Source: an uncultured Burkholderiales bacterium (GTDB lineage: Bacteria > Pseudomonadota > Gammaproteobacteria > Burkholderiales > Burkholderiaceae_D). Taken from it: a DNA stretch of 9,161 nucleotides. Under the pieces are notes generated by a model, which ran no database searches, was not told the origin of the DNA, and saw only the letters and a program-made list of their open reading frames with translations. Of this stretch, positions 1 to 5,737 are shown in pieces. The translations under genes and the position numbers were made by a program. The DNA lies in contig CALMOR010000014.1 in NCBI GenBank assembly GCA_937872165.1, forward strand, positions 26,946 through 36,106, written 5' to 3'. Each line of letters begins with the position of its first letter. Positions within the stretch are counted from its first letter, which is position 1.

Positions 1-39
1 GAGGAGCCCGAGCACGACGACGATGATGCGATTGATCAT
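1..39 (-). CDS. hflC: HflC N-terminus, 3' part outside the window
   Basis: HflC is the second subunit of the HflK-HflC complex that modulates FtsH in the inner membrane. Only 13 codons are visible, MINRIIVVVLGLL. They match the start of the N-terminal signal-anchor helix of HflC (E. coli HflC also begins with a short Arg-containing head and a hydrophobic run). The ATG at 39-37 overlaps the hflK TGA (ATGA, 39-36), the usual coupled arrangement. The identification rests mainly on position after hflK and on the hydrophobic start. Confidence 0.85.
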   Translation of the reverse strand, partial: MINRIIVVVLGLL

Positions 40-1310
40 CGGATGTCCCGATCGCGATTGCGCAGTCCGTCCCGCGACCGCGGGTCCACGTCGGAGCCAC
101 CGGTGCCGTTCGACGCCCCGCTGACCGACGACGGCATCGCGGTCGAGCTGGTCGTGGATTGCGCGGCCACGCGTGCGCTCTCCTGCGCGGCCTGCTGCAG
201 CAGCTTGTCGAGCGGCAGCATCAGCAGGTTGTTGCCGGCACGCGGGTCGACCATGACCTTGACCGCGTTCGAGTAGATCTCCTGCATCGTGTCGATGTAC
301 ATCCGTTGTCGCGTGACGACCGGAGCCTTCGCGTATTCGCCGACGACCTGCGCGAAGCGGCTGGCATCGCCTTCGGCCTGCGCGATCACGCGCTGCTTGT
401 AGCCATCGGCCTCCTGCAGCAGGCGCGACGCGTTGCCGCGCGCGCGCGGAATGACTTCGTTGGCGTAGGCCTGCCCTTCGTTCTTCGCCCGCTCGCGATC
501 CTGGCCCGCCTTGACGGCGTCGTCGAACGCGGCCTGCACCTGCTCCGGCGGCTGCGCGTTCTGGATCGTGATGCTGGAGATCAGGATGCCGGTCTGGTAG
601 CGGTCGAGGATCTGTTGCGCCAGGATCTGCGCCTGGATCGCGGCCTGTTCGCGCCCCTCGTAGAGCACCAGGTCCATCTTGCTGCGCCCGACGATCTCGC
701 GGATCGCGGTCTCGGCCGACTGCTTGACGGCCTCGTCGGGGTTGCGGTTGTTGAACAGGTAGTCCGGCGCGTCCTTGAGCCGGTACTGCACGGCCATCTG
801 CACGTCGATGATGTTCTCGTCGTCGGTCAGCATCAGCGACTCGCGCGGGACCTTGGTGCGCAGGCTGCCGGTATAACCGACCTCGACCGTGCGCACGCCC
901 GATACGTTGACGATCTCGTTGCTCTGGATCGGATACGGCAGACGCCACTGGATGCCCGCGCCGGTCATGCTCTTGTAGCTGCCGAACTGGAGGATGACGC
1001 CGGTCTGTCCCTCCTGCACGATGAAGAAGCCGCTGGCCAGCCAGATCGCGAAGACGATGCCGGCGACGATGCCGGCGATGGCCTTGGTGCTGCGGCCGTT
1101 GGGCGTGAAGCCGGAGCCGCCTCCCTGCGCTTCGCGGGGACCGCCGCCCTTGTTGCCGAAGAGCCCGGACAGGCGGCGATTGAGATCGCGCCACAGTTCC
1201 TCGAGATCGGGCGGGCCGTCGCGACGACCGGGTCGCCGATTGTCGGGTCCGCCTTCGGAGAAGACGAGAGGGCCGCGCGCGTCGAGGGATGTCTGCACCG
1301 GAGGTCGCAA
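36..1310 (-). CDS. hflK: FtsH modulator subunit HflK (SPFH/band-7 membrane protein)
   Basis: HflK forms, with HflC, a large inner-membrane SPFH assembly facing the periplasm that encloses and modulates the FtsH AAA protease. From TTG at 1310 the product is 424 aa. The cytosolic N-terminus has the family motif RDGPPDLEELWRDLNRRL at 30-47 and a Gly-rich stretch at 55-67. One membrane segment lies at about 76-98. The SPFH domain runs from about 97 to 260, followed by the helical Glu/Ala/Arg-rich region (about 260-330) with PRARGNASRLLQEADGYKQ at 288-306. The C-terminal tail at about 384-424 is Ser/Thr-rich, then Arg/Asp-rich. No ATG occurs in frame before the membrane segment, so the start is TTG 1310 or GTG 1298; neither has a Shine-Dalgarno. 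It lies 108 nt after hflX, and its stop overlaps the hflC start. Confidence 0.95.
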   Translation of the reverse strand: MRPPVQTSLDARGPLVFSEGGPDNRRPGRRDGPPDLEELWRDLNRRLSGLFGNKGGGPREAQGGGSGFTPNGRSTKAIAGIVAGIVFAIWLASGFFIVQEGQTGVILQFGSYKSMTGAGIQWRLPYPIQSNEIVNVSGVRTVEVGYTGSLRTKVPRESLMLTDDENIIDVQMAVQYRLKDAPDYLFNNRNPDEAVKQSAETAIREIVGRSKMDLVLYEGREQAAIQAQILAQQILDRYQTGILISSITIQNAQPPEQVQAAFDDAVKAGQDRERAKNEGQAYANEVIPRARGNASRLLQEADGYKQRVIAQAEGDASRFAQVVGEYAKAPVVTRQRMYIDTMQEIYSNAVKVMVDPRAGNNLLMLPLDKLLQQAAQESARVAAQSTTSSTAMPSSVSGASNGTGGSDVDPRSRDGLRNRDRDIR

Positions 1311-1418
1311 GGATGAGGTCGGAAGGAAGTCGCTGGAGCAGGCGGGGGCCGTGCCGATCGATGCAGGCGCCGAACGTGCCGGAAGATCGGGCCGAAGGCG
1401 ACGCGGAATTCTACGCGT
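1311..1418 (-). other. 108-nt hflX-hflK gap with no recognised signal
   Basis: The gap contains no ribosome binding site, no strong hairpin and no promoter that I can support. It is unusual in having no stop codon in the shared hflX/hflK frame, so the frame is open from the hflX TGA to the hflK TTG. It contains no in-frame ATG, GTG or TTG before 1310. Confidence 0.6.
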
Positions 1419-2741
1419 TCAACGTCCGGTGCCCGAGTCGTCGATCGCGAACCGTTCGTCGTCGTGTCGGGGGTCGGCCTGCGGTTTGTCGGCGCGACCT
1501 TCGCGGATCGCCGTCGCCGCCTCGACGAGTGCGCCGCGGAGCTCCGTCAGCCCTGCTCCGGACTGCGCGCTCAATGAAACGCGGCGGATGTTATCACGCA
1601 CGTCCCTCTCGACCGACGCGGGAAGATCGAGTGCGTCGATCTTGTTGAAGACGACGATCTGGGGGATGTCGGCCGCGCCGATCTCCTTCAACACCGCGTT
1701 GACCTGCGCGATCTGCTCTCCCCGCTGCGGGCTCGCGACGTCGACCACGTGCAGCAGCAGGTCGGCGTGCGTGGTCTCCTCGAGCGTGGCCTTGAAGGCT
1801 TCGATCAGCGAGTGCGGGAGATCGCGGATGAACCCCACCGTGTCGGACAGCACGACCTGGCCGATGCCTTCGAGGTAGAGGCGGCGCGACGTCGTGTCGA
1901 GCGTCGCGAACAACTGGTCGGCCGCGTAGCTGTCCGCGTGCGTCAGCGCGTTGAACAACGTCGACTTGCCGGCGTTCGTGTAGCCGACGAGCGCGATCGT
2001 GATCGAAGCGCCGCGGCTGCGGGCGCGCCGTTGGGTGGTGCGCTGACGACCGAGCTTCTCGAGCTTGACCTTCAGGGCCTTGACGCGGTCGCCGATCAGG
2101 CGACGGTCGGTCTCGAGCTGGGTCTCGCCCGGTCCCCGCATGCCGATACCACCCTTCTGGCGTTCGAGGTGGGTCCAGCCGCGCACGAGGCGCGTGGCGA
2201 GGTGACTGAGCTGCGCCAGCTCGACCTGCACCTTGCCGTCGTGGCTCTGGGCGCGCTGCGCGAAGATGTCGAGGATCAGCGCGGTCCGGTCGACGACGTT
2301 GATCTGCAGCTTGCGTTCGAGATTGCGTTGCTGGGCCGGCGACAGGGCATGGTCGAAGATCACGAGGTCCGCCTCGTCGGCCGCGACCTTCGCGGCGATC
2401 TCGTCGACCTTGCCCGACCCGATGAAGGTGGTCGCGTCCGGGCTCTGCCGCTTGCCGGTCACCGTGGCATAGGCATCGGCGCCGGCGGACGCCACCAGCA
2501 GCTTGAGCTCTTCGAGACTGGCTTCGGCATCGCTGCGCCCGAAGTCGACGGACACGAGGAGCGCCCGCGGCTTCGTGGTCGCCCCGCCCCCTTCCACCTG
2601 ACGGTGGATGCGACGCGAGGTCGGCGCGCTCTCGAGCGTGTCGACCCGCGCGTCCGGAAGAGGCACGACCCGATCGTTCTTCGCGCGCGCCTTCTCCCAC
2701 TCGAGGACGCCCTCGGCGAGGGCACGTGTGGACGCCTTCAC
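1419..2741 (-). CDS. hflX: Ribosome-associated GTPase HflX
   Basis: HflX is a GTPase of the OBG-HflX group that binds the 50S subunit and splits stalled ribosomes, notably under heat stress. From GTG at 2741 the product is 440 aa. The HflX N-terminal domain starts near residue 58 (RALLVSVDFG) and runs to about 200, with FIGSGK at 106-111 and DHALSPAQQRNLE at 130-142. The linker with GGIGMRGPGETQLETDRR is at 197-214. The G domain follows: P-loop GYTNAGKS at 253-260, DTVG at 300-303, NKID at 366-369 and SAQSG at 391-395. About 57 residues before the conserved domain are extra compared with the homologues I recall. The C-terminal domain of E. coli HflX is replaced by a short acidic tail. No Shine-Dalgarno precedes the GTG; the next plausible in-frame start (GTG, residue 49) has none either. 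Hence the start is uncertain, although GTG 2741 sits 10 nt after hfq, as expected for a coupled gene. Confidence 0.95.
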   Translation of the reverse strand: MKASTRALAEGVLEWEKARAKNDRVVPLPDARVDTLESAPTSRRIHRQVEGGGATTKPRALLVSVDFGRSDAEASLEELKLLVASAGADAYATVTGKRQSPDATTFIGSGKVDEIAAKVAADEADLVIFDHALSPAQQRNLERKLQINVVDRTALILDIFAQRAQSHDGKVQVELAQLSHLATRLVRGWTHLERQKGGIGMRGPGETQLETDRRLIGDRVKALKVKLEKLGRQRTTQRRARSRGASITIALVGYTNAGKSTLFNALTHADSYAADQLFATLDTTSRRLYLEGIGQVVLSDTVGFIRDLPHSLIEAFKATLEETTHADLLLHVVDVASPQRGEQIAQVNAVLKEIGAADIPQIVVFNKIDALDLPASVERDVRDNIRRVSLSAQSGAGLTELRGALVEAATAIREGRADKPQADPRHDDERFAIDDSGTGR

Positions 2742-2751
2742 GCGGCGACTT

Positions 2752-2988
2752 TCACTCGGCGGTCTGCTCGACGGAGAAGTTGACGGCGCGAGCCGGCACC
2801 ACGGTCGAGATGGCGTGCTTGTAGACCATCTGCGTCACGGTGTTGCGCAGCAGGACCACGTACTGATCGAAGGACTCGATCTGACCCTGCAACTTGATGC
2901 CGTTGACCAGGTAGATCGAGACGGGAATGTGTTCCTTGCGCAGCGCGTTGAGAAACGGGTCCTGCAGCAGTTGCCCCTTGTTACTCAT
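2752..2988 (-). CDS. hfq: RNA chaperone Hfq
   Basis: Hfq is the Sm-like hexameric RNA chaperone that pairs small RNAs with target mRNAs and affects mRNA turnover and translation. The product is 78 aa. The Sm1 and Sm2 motifs are complete. Proximal-face residues are present: Q9, D10, F43, and the YKH triad at 56-58. Distal-face residues Y26, G30, I31 and K32 are present. The lateral rim reads R-K-E-H at 17-20 where E. coli has R-R-E-R, the usual betaproteobacterial variant. The C-terminal tail is only about 12 residues and ends in acidic residues (VEQTAE), much shorter than in E. coli (102 aa). The ATG at 2988 has a good GGAG at seven bases. It is preceded by a 192-bp upstream region that probably holds its own promoter. 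hflX follows after 10 nt, as in the hfq-hflX-hflK-hflC order of many Proteobacteria. Confidence 0.98.
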   Translation of the reverse strand: MSNKGQLLQDPFLNALRKEHIPVSIYLVNGIKLQGQIESFDQYVVLLRNTVTQMVYKHAISTVVPARAVNFSVEQTAE

Positions 2989-2995
2989 GAATACA

Positions 2996-2999
2996 CTCC
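2996..2999 (-). promoter_or_regulatory. Shine-Dalgarno GGAG for hfq
   Basis: GGAG lies seven bases before the hfq ATG and is the clearest ribosome binding site of the window, apart from that of the yfgM-like gene. It sits in the 8-base palindrome CTCCGGAG, next to A-rich CCAAACAAAACC. Such an A-rich stretch beside the binding site resembles what the distal face of Hfq binds, so autoregulation is possible. Confidence 0.75.
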
Positions 3000-3029
3000 G
3001 GAGGTTTTGTTTGGATGCATCGCTGCAAT

Positions 3030-3051
3030 GGCGGGTTGTCGTTGCCCCGCC
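3030..3051 (-). repeat. Hairpin in the presumed hfq 5' untranslated region
   Basis: On the minus strand GGCGGG and CCCGCC form a perfect 6-bp GC stem around the 10-base loop GCAACGACAA. It ends 41 nt before the hfq start codon. Lying between the candidate promoters and the ribosome binding site, it would be part of the hfq leader RNA and could affect mRNA stability or translation. Confidence 0.4.
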
Positions 3052-3078
3052 TATGTGAGGCAGATTGCGCGTGATTCA

Positions 3079-3108
3079 ATCGGGCGGATCTTCGGTGCTG
3101 CGCCCGAT
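3079..3108. repeat. Inverted repeat, 8-bp arms, in the hfq upstream region
   Basis: ATCGGGCG at 3079-3086 pairs perfectly with CGCCCGAT at 3101-3108 around a 14-base loop. A second perfect 6-bp pair, CGGATC at 3085-3090 with GATCCG at 3106-3111, overlaps it and cannot form at the same time. It may be a dyad operator in DNA or, if transcribed, a leader RNA with two alternative stems. No T-run follows on the minus strand, so it is not an intrinsic terminator. Confidence 0.55.
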
Positions 3109-3162
3109 CCGGACAACGCGAATTCAATGTAATCGATTTCCCGGCACCCTGCGCCGCGGTCG

Positions 3163-3180
3163 CGAGAGGCCTTCCTCTCG
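3163..3180 (-). terminator. Hairpin directly after der, without a T-tract
   Basis: On the minus strand the bases right after the der TGA read CGAGAGG-AAGG-CCTCTCG, a perfect 7-bp stem with a 4-base loop. The next bases are CGACCGCGG, with no run of T, so it is not a canonical intrinsic terminator. It could slow 3' exonucleases, act as a weak or Rho-assisted terminator, or mark the boundary between the upstream unit and hfq. Confidence 0.4.
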
Positions 3181-4551
3181 TCAGCTCGGGCCTTGCGATG
3201 CGAAGGGATTGCGGGTCGAACGGAACTCGACTCGCAGTGGAGTTCCCTGCAGCGAAAAAGTTTCTCGAAAGCTCGCCTCGAGATAACGGCGATAGGTCTC
3301 GGGAACGTTGTCCAGTCCATTGCCGTGGATCACGATCACCGGCGGATTCTGTCCGCCCTGGTGCGCGTAACGCAGCTTCGGACGCGACATCCCGCGACGG
3401 GGCGGCGTCTGTCGATCGACGGCCTCGACGAGGGCACGCGTGAGCTTCGGGGTGGGCAGCTTGCTGAAGGCCGCCGCGGCCGCCACGTCGACGGACTTCA
3501 TCACGGCCGCGATGCCCTGACCCTTCAATGCGGAGATGTGATGCGTCTTCGCGAACGACAGGAACTGCAGTTTCCGGTCCGCATCGCGCTTGATGCGCTC
3601 GCGTTCGTAGTCGCCGAGGCCGTCCCACTTGTTGATCGCGACCACGACCGCGCGGCCCGACTCGACGACGAAGCCCGCGATATGTGCGTCCTGGTCCGAG
3701 ATCTCCTGACGCGCGTCGAGAACCAGCACGACCACGTTGGCATCGGCCACCGACTGCAGGGTCTTGACGACCGAGAATTTCTCGACCGCCTCGAACACCT
3801 TGCCGCGCTTGCGCAGGCCGGCCGTGTCGATCAGCGTGTACTGCCGGCCGGCGCGATCGAAGTCGATGTGGATGCTGTCGCGGGTCGTGCCCGGCTGGTC
3901 GAACACGATGACCCGCTCTTCGCCGAGCAGCGTGTTGACGAGCGTCGACTTGCCGACGTTGGGCCGCCCGACGATCGCGATGCGGATGCGCCGCGGCCCG
4001 CGGTCTTCGGGGTCTTCCCCCTCTTCGTCGACCGCTTCGAGCGGCGCGACGCGATCGAGCAGCAGCTCGACGAGTTCGCGTACGCCGTCGCCGTGGGCCG
4101 ACGAGATCGCGACCGGCTCGCCGAGCCCGAGCTCGTGGAACTCGGCGGTGACGGTCGGGTGTCGCATGCCCTCGGCCTTGTTGACCGCGACGACCAGCGG
4201 CCGACCGGCCTTGCGGAGATCCTCGGCGATCGCCTGGTCGGCGCCGGTCAGCCCGCTCCGTCCGTCGACGAGGAAGATCAGCGCGTCGGCTTCCGCGATG
4301 GCCTGTCGCGTCTGCTTGGCCATCTCGTGGACGATGCCTTCCTTCGCGACCGGCTCGAAGCCACCGGTATCGATGATCAGGAAAGGGCGCTCGCCGACGC
4401 GACCCGTGCCGTAGTGGCGATCGCGCGTGAGCCCCGGCATGTCGGCCACGAGCGCGTCGCGCGACCGGGTCGTGCGGTTGAAGAGCGTCGACTTGCCGAC
4501 ATTGGGCCGCCCGACGATCGCGATGACCGGCAGCGGCTTCGACGCCTTCAT
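3181..4551 (-). CDS. der: Ribosome biogenesis GTPase Der (EngA)
   Basis: Der is an essential GTPase with two G domains that acts in late assembly of the 50S ribosomal subunit. The product is 456 aa. G domain 1 has its P-loop (GRPNVGKS) at 14-21, DTGG at 61-64 and NKAE at 124-127; the Glu in place of Asp is, from memory, common in betaproteobacterial Der. An acidic linker at about 172-185 follows. G domain 2 has its P-loop at 195-202, DTAG at 242-245, NKWD at 307-310 and SALK at 340-343. The C-terminal KH-like domain contains KLRYAHQGGQNPP at 392-404 and VIHGN at 407-411. It ends about 34 residues earlier than E. coli Der (490 aa), lacking the basic tail. The ATG at 4551 lies 10 nt after bamB and has no clear Shine-Dalgarno, so coupling to bamB translation is plausible. 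A hairpin follows the stop immediately. Confidence 0.97.
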   Translation of the reverse strand: MKASKPLPVIAIVGRPNVGKSTLFNRTTRSRDALVADMPGLTRDRHYGTGRVGERPFLIIDTGGFEPVAKEGIVHEMAKQTRQAIAEADALIFLVDGRSGLTGADQAIAEDLRKAGRPLVVAVNKAEGMRHPTVTAEFHELGLGEPVAISSAHGDGVRELVELLLDRVAPLEAVDEEGEDPEDRGPRRIRIAIVGRPNVGKSTLVNTLLGEERVIVFDQPGTTRDSIHIDFDRAGRQYTLIDTAGLRKRGKVFEAVEKFSVVKTLQSVADANVVVLVLDARQEISDQDAHIAGFVVESGRAVVVAINKWDGLGDYERERIKRDADRKLQFLSFAKTHHISALKGQGIAAVMKSVDVAAAAAFSKLPTPKLTRALVEAVDRQTPPRRGMSRPKLRYAHQGGQNPPVIVIHGNGLDNVPETYRRYLEASFRETFSLQGTPLRVEFRSTRNPFASQGPS

Positions 4552-4561
4552 GACCGCGGCT

Positions 4562-5737
4562 TCATTGCGTCACGAACGCATAGAGATCGCCGCCCTGCGT
4601 CTGGAACAGCACCGCGGGCGCGCTGCCCACCGAGAACGAACGCGGCGCCGTCAGCAGCGCCGAGCCGTCGGTCGTCGACCGTGCGATCAGCGAACCGTCC
4701 TCGCGCGAGAGCCAGTGCACGAAGCCCTTGTAGTCGCCGACGACGATCGCGCGGCCGACCGACGTGGGTGCGGTCATGCGGCGATAGGCGAGCTTGTCGC
4801 TCTTCCACACGGTCGCGCCGGTCGAGCGCGTCAACGCGTTGACCATCGACTTGTCGTCGGTGACGTAGGCGAAGCGGCCGTCGATCTCGATGCCGTTGGG
4901 GGTCGACAGGTCCTTGCTCCACAACGCGTTGCCGCTCGAGATGTCGAAGCAGCCCGCACGCCCCTGGAACGCGGCCGCGCAGACCTCGCGTCCGGCGACC
5001 ACCGGCGTGCCGACGACATCGGCGACGCGCTCGAGCTCGGTCGCGCCCTTCGGCACCGCCACCGAGCTCTCCCAGCGCAACGTGCCGTTCGACACGTTGA
5101 GAGCGACCAGCCGTCCACCGGGGAAGCCGACGAAGATCAGGCTGCCGTCGATCGTGATGCCGGGGTTGCCGCGCAGCACCAGCGGCTGGCTCGAGCGTTG
5201 ATAGGTCCAGCGCTTGCGGCCGGTCTCCTCGTCGTAGGCGAGGACGCGATTGTCGGTCGTGCGGACCACGATCAGGCCCTGTCCGACCGACGGCGCGCTG
5301 AGCACCTCGGTGCCGGTGGGGACACGCCACGACGGCTTGCCGTCGCGATCGAGCGCGATCACGTCGCCGTCCTCGGTCACCACCGCCGACATGGTTCCGT
5401 CCGAGCCGACACCGGCCGTCAGCGGCGTGTCGAGGTCGGTCTTCCAGACCACCGCGCCGGTCGCGAGGACACGCCGCTCGACGATGCCCTTGCCGCCGGC
5501 GGCGACGACGTCGGGGCCGATCAGCGCGGGCGTGAAGTAGTAGCGGCCGGCCTTGCCGACGCTCGCGTTCCACAACGGCTTGACGTCGAGCGTCGTGGCG
5601 ACCGGCGTCAGCTCGGTCGGCGGATGCTTCGGCGCCGCCGAGAAGATGTGGGCGTTCTCCCACCACGAACAGCCGGCGGTCGCGACGATGACGAGCGCGA
5701 GCGCGACCCGGACGAAGGACTTCACGAGGACACTCAT
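4562..5737 (-). CDS. bamB: Outer membrane protein assembly lipoprotein BamB (beta-propeller)
   Basis: BamB is the outer-membrane lipoprotein that helps the BAM complex fold beta-barrel proteins. The product is 391 aa, against 392 in E. coli. Residues 1-22 form a lipoprotein signal peptide (K6, R10, then hydrophobic) ending in the lipobox TAGC with the lipidated Cys at 23. Ser at +2 fits delivery to the outer membrane. From about residue 50 the chain shows the repeating PQQ-like blade pattern of Gly followed by Trp: TGAVVW at 93-98, DGKPSW at 132-137, TGRKRW at 172-177, NGTLRW at 217-222, SGNALW at 268-273 and TGATVW at 306-311. LVLRG at 186-190 and ELERVADV at 234-241 match regions implicated in BamA contact in E. 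coli. The lipobox has Thr at -3, which is less usual than Leu. Its start overlaps the yfgM stop, and der follows after 10 nt. Confidence 0.95.
   Translation of the reverse strand: MSVLVKSFVRVALALVIVATAGCSWWENAHIFSAAPKHPPTELTPVATTLDVKPLWNASVGKAGRYYFTPALIGPDVVAAGGKGIVERRVLATGAVVWKTDLDTPLTAGVGSDGTMSAVVTEDGDVIALDRDGKPSWRVPTGTEVLSAPSVGQGLIVVRTTDNRVLAYDEETGRKRWTYQRSSQPLVLRGNPGITIDGSLIFVGFPGGRLVALNVSNGTLRWESSVAVPKGATELERVADVVGTPVVAGREVCAAAFQGRAGCFDISSGNALWSKDLSTPNGIEIDGRFAYVTDDKSMVNALTRSTGATVWKSDKLAYRRMTAPTSVGRAIVVGDYKGFVHWLSREDGSLIARSTTDGSALLTAPRSFSVGSAPAVLFQTQGGDLYAFVTQ
5734..5737 (-). other. ATGA stop/start overlap of yfgM and bamB
   Basis: The minus strand reads ATGA. The ATG at 5737-5735 opens bamB and the TGA at 5736-5734 closes the yfgM-like gene. 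The purine-rich GAAGAAG just upstream may serve as a weak ribosome binding site. Such an overlap usually means translational coupling and a shared mRNA. Confidence 0.85.

Larger units (their letters stand above)
2989..3180 (-). promoter_or_regulatory. 192-bp hfq upstream region: probable promoter and leader
   Basis: This is the only long gap between genes and is visibly richer in A+T than its surroundings. A promoter for hfq is likely here but none matches consensus well. The best guesses are TTGAAT at 3074-3079 with CATAGG 18 bases downstream, and TTGTCC at 3111-3116 with GAAGAT 17 bases downstream; each -10 has only three of six consensus bases. The motif ATTGAAT occurs twice, 48 bp apart (plus-strand 3122-3128 and 3074-3080), each followed within a few bases by CGCG. 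Inverted repeats are listed separately. Near the gene an A-rich segment with AAACAAAAC precedes the ribosome binding site. No convincing open reading frame or RNA gene was seen here. Confidence 0.5.

Noticed and set aside
159..1878. Plus-strand open frames 159-1316 and 994-1878
   Set aside because: They are antisense to hflK and hflX, which carry full family motifs; no ribosome binding site or recognisable domain was seen.
2739..4560. Shared TGAAGGCGTC at the starts of der and hflX (both begin Met-Lys-Ala-Ser)
   Set aside because: Only about ten bases match and the rest of the genes differ; chance is the simplest explanation.
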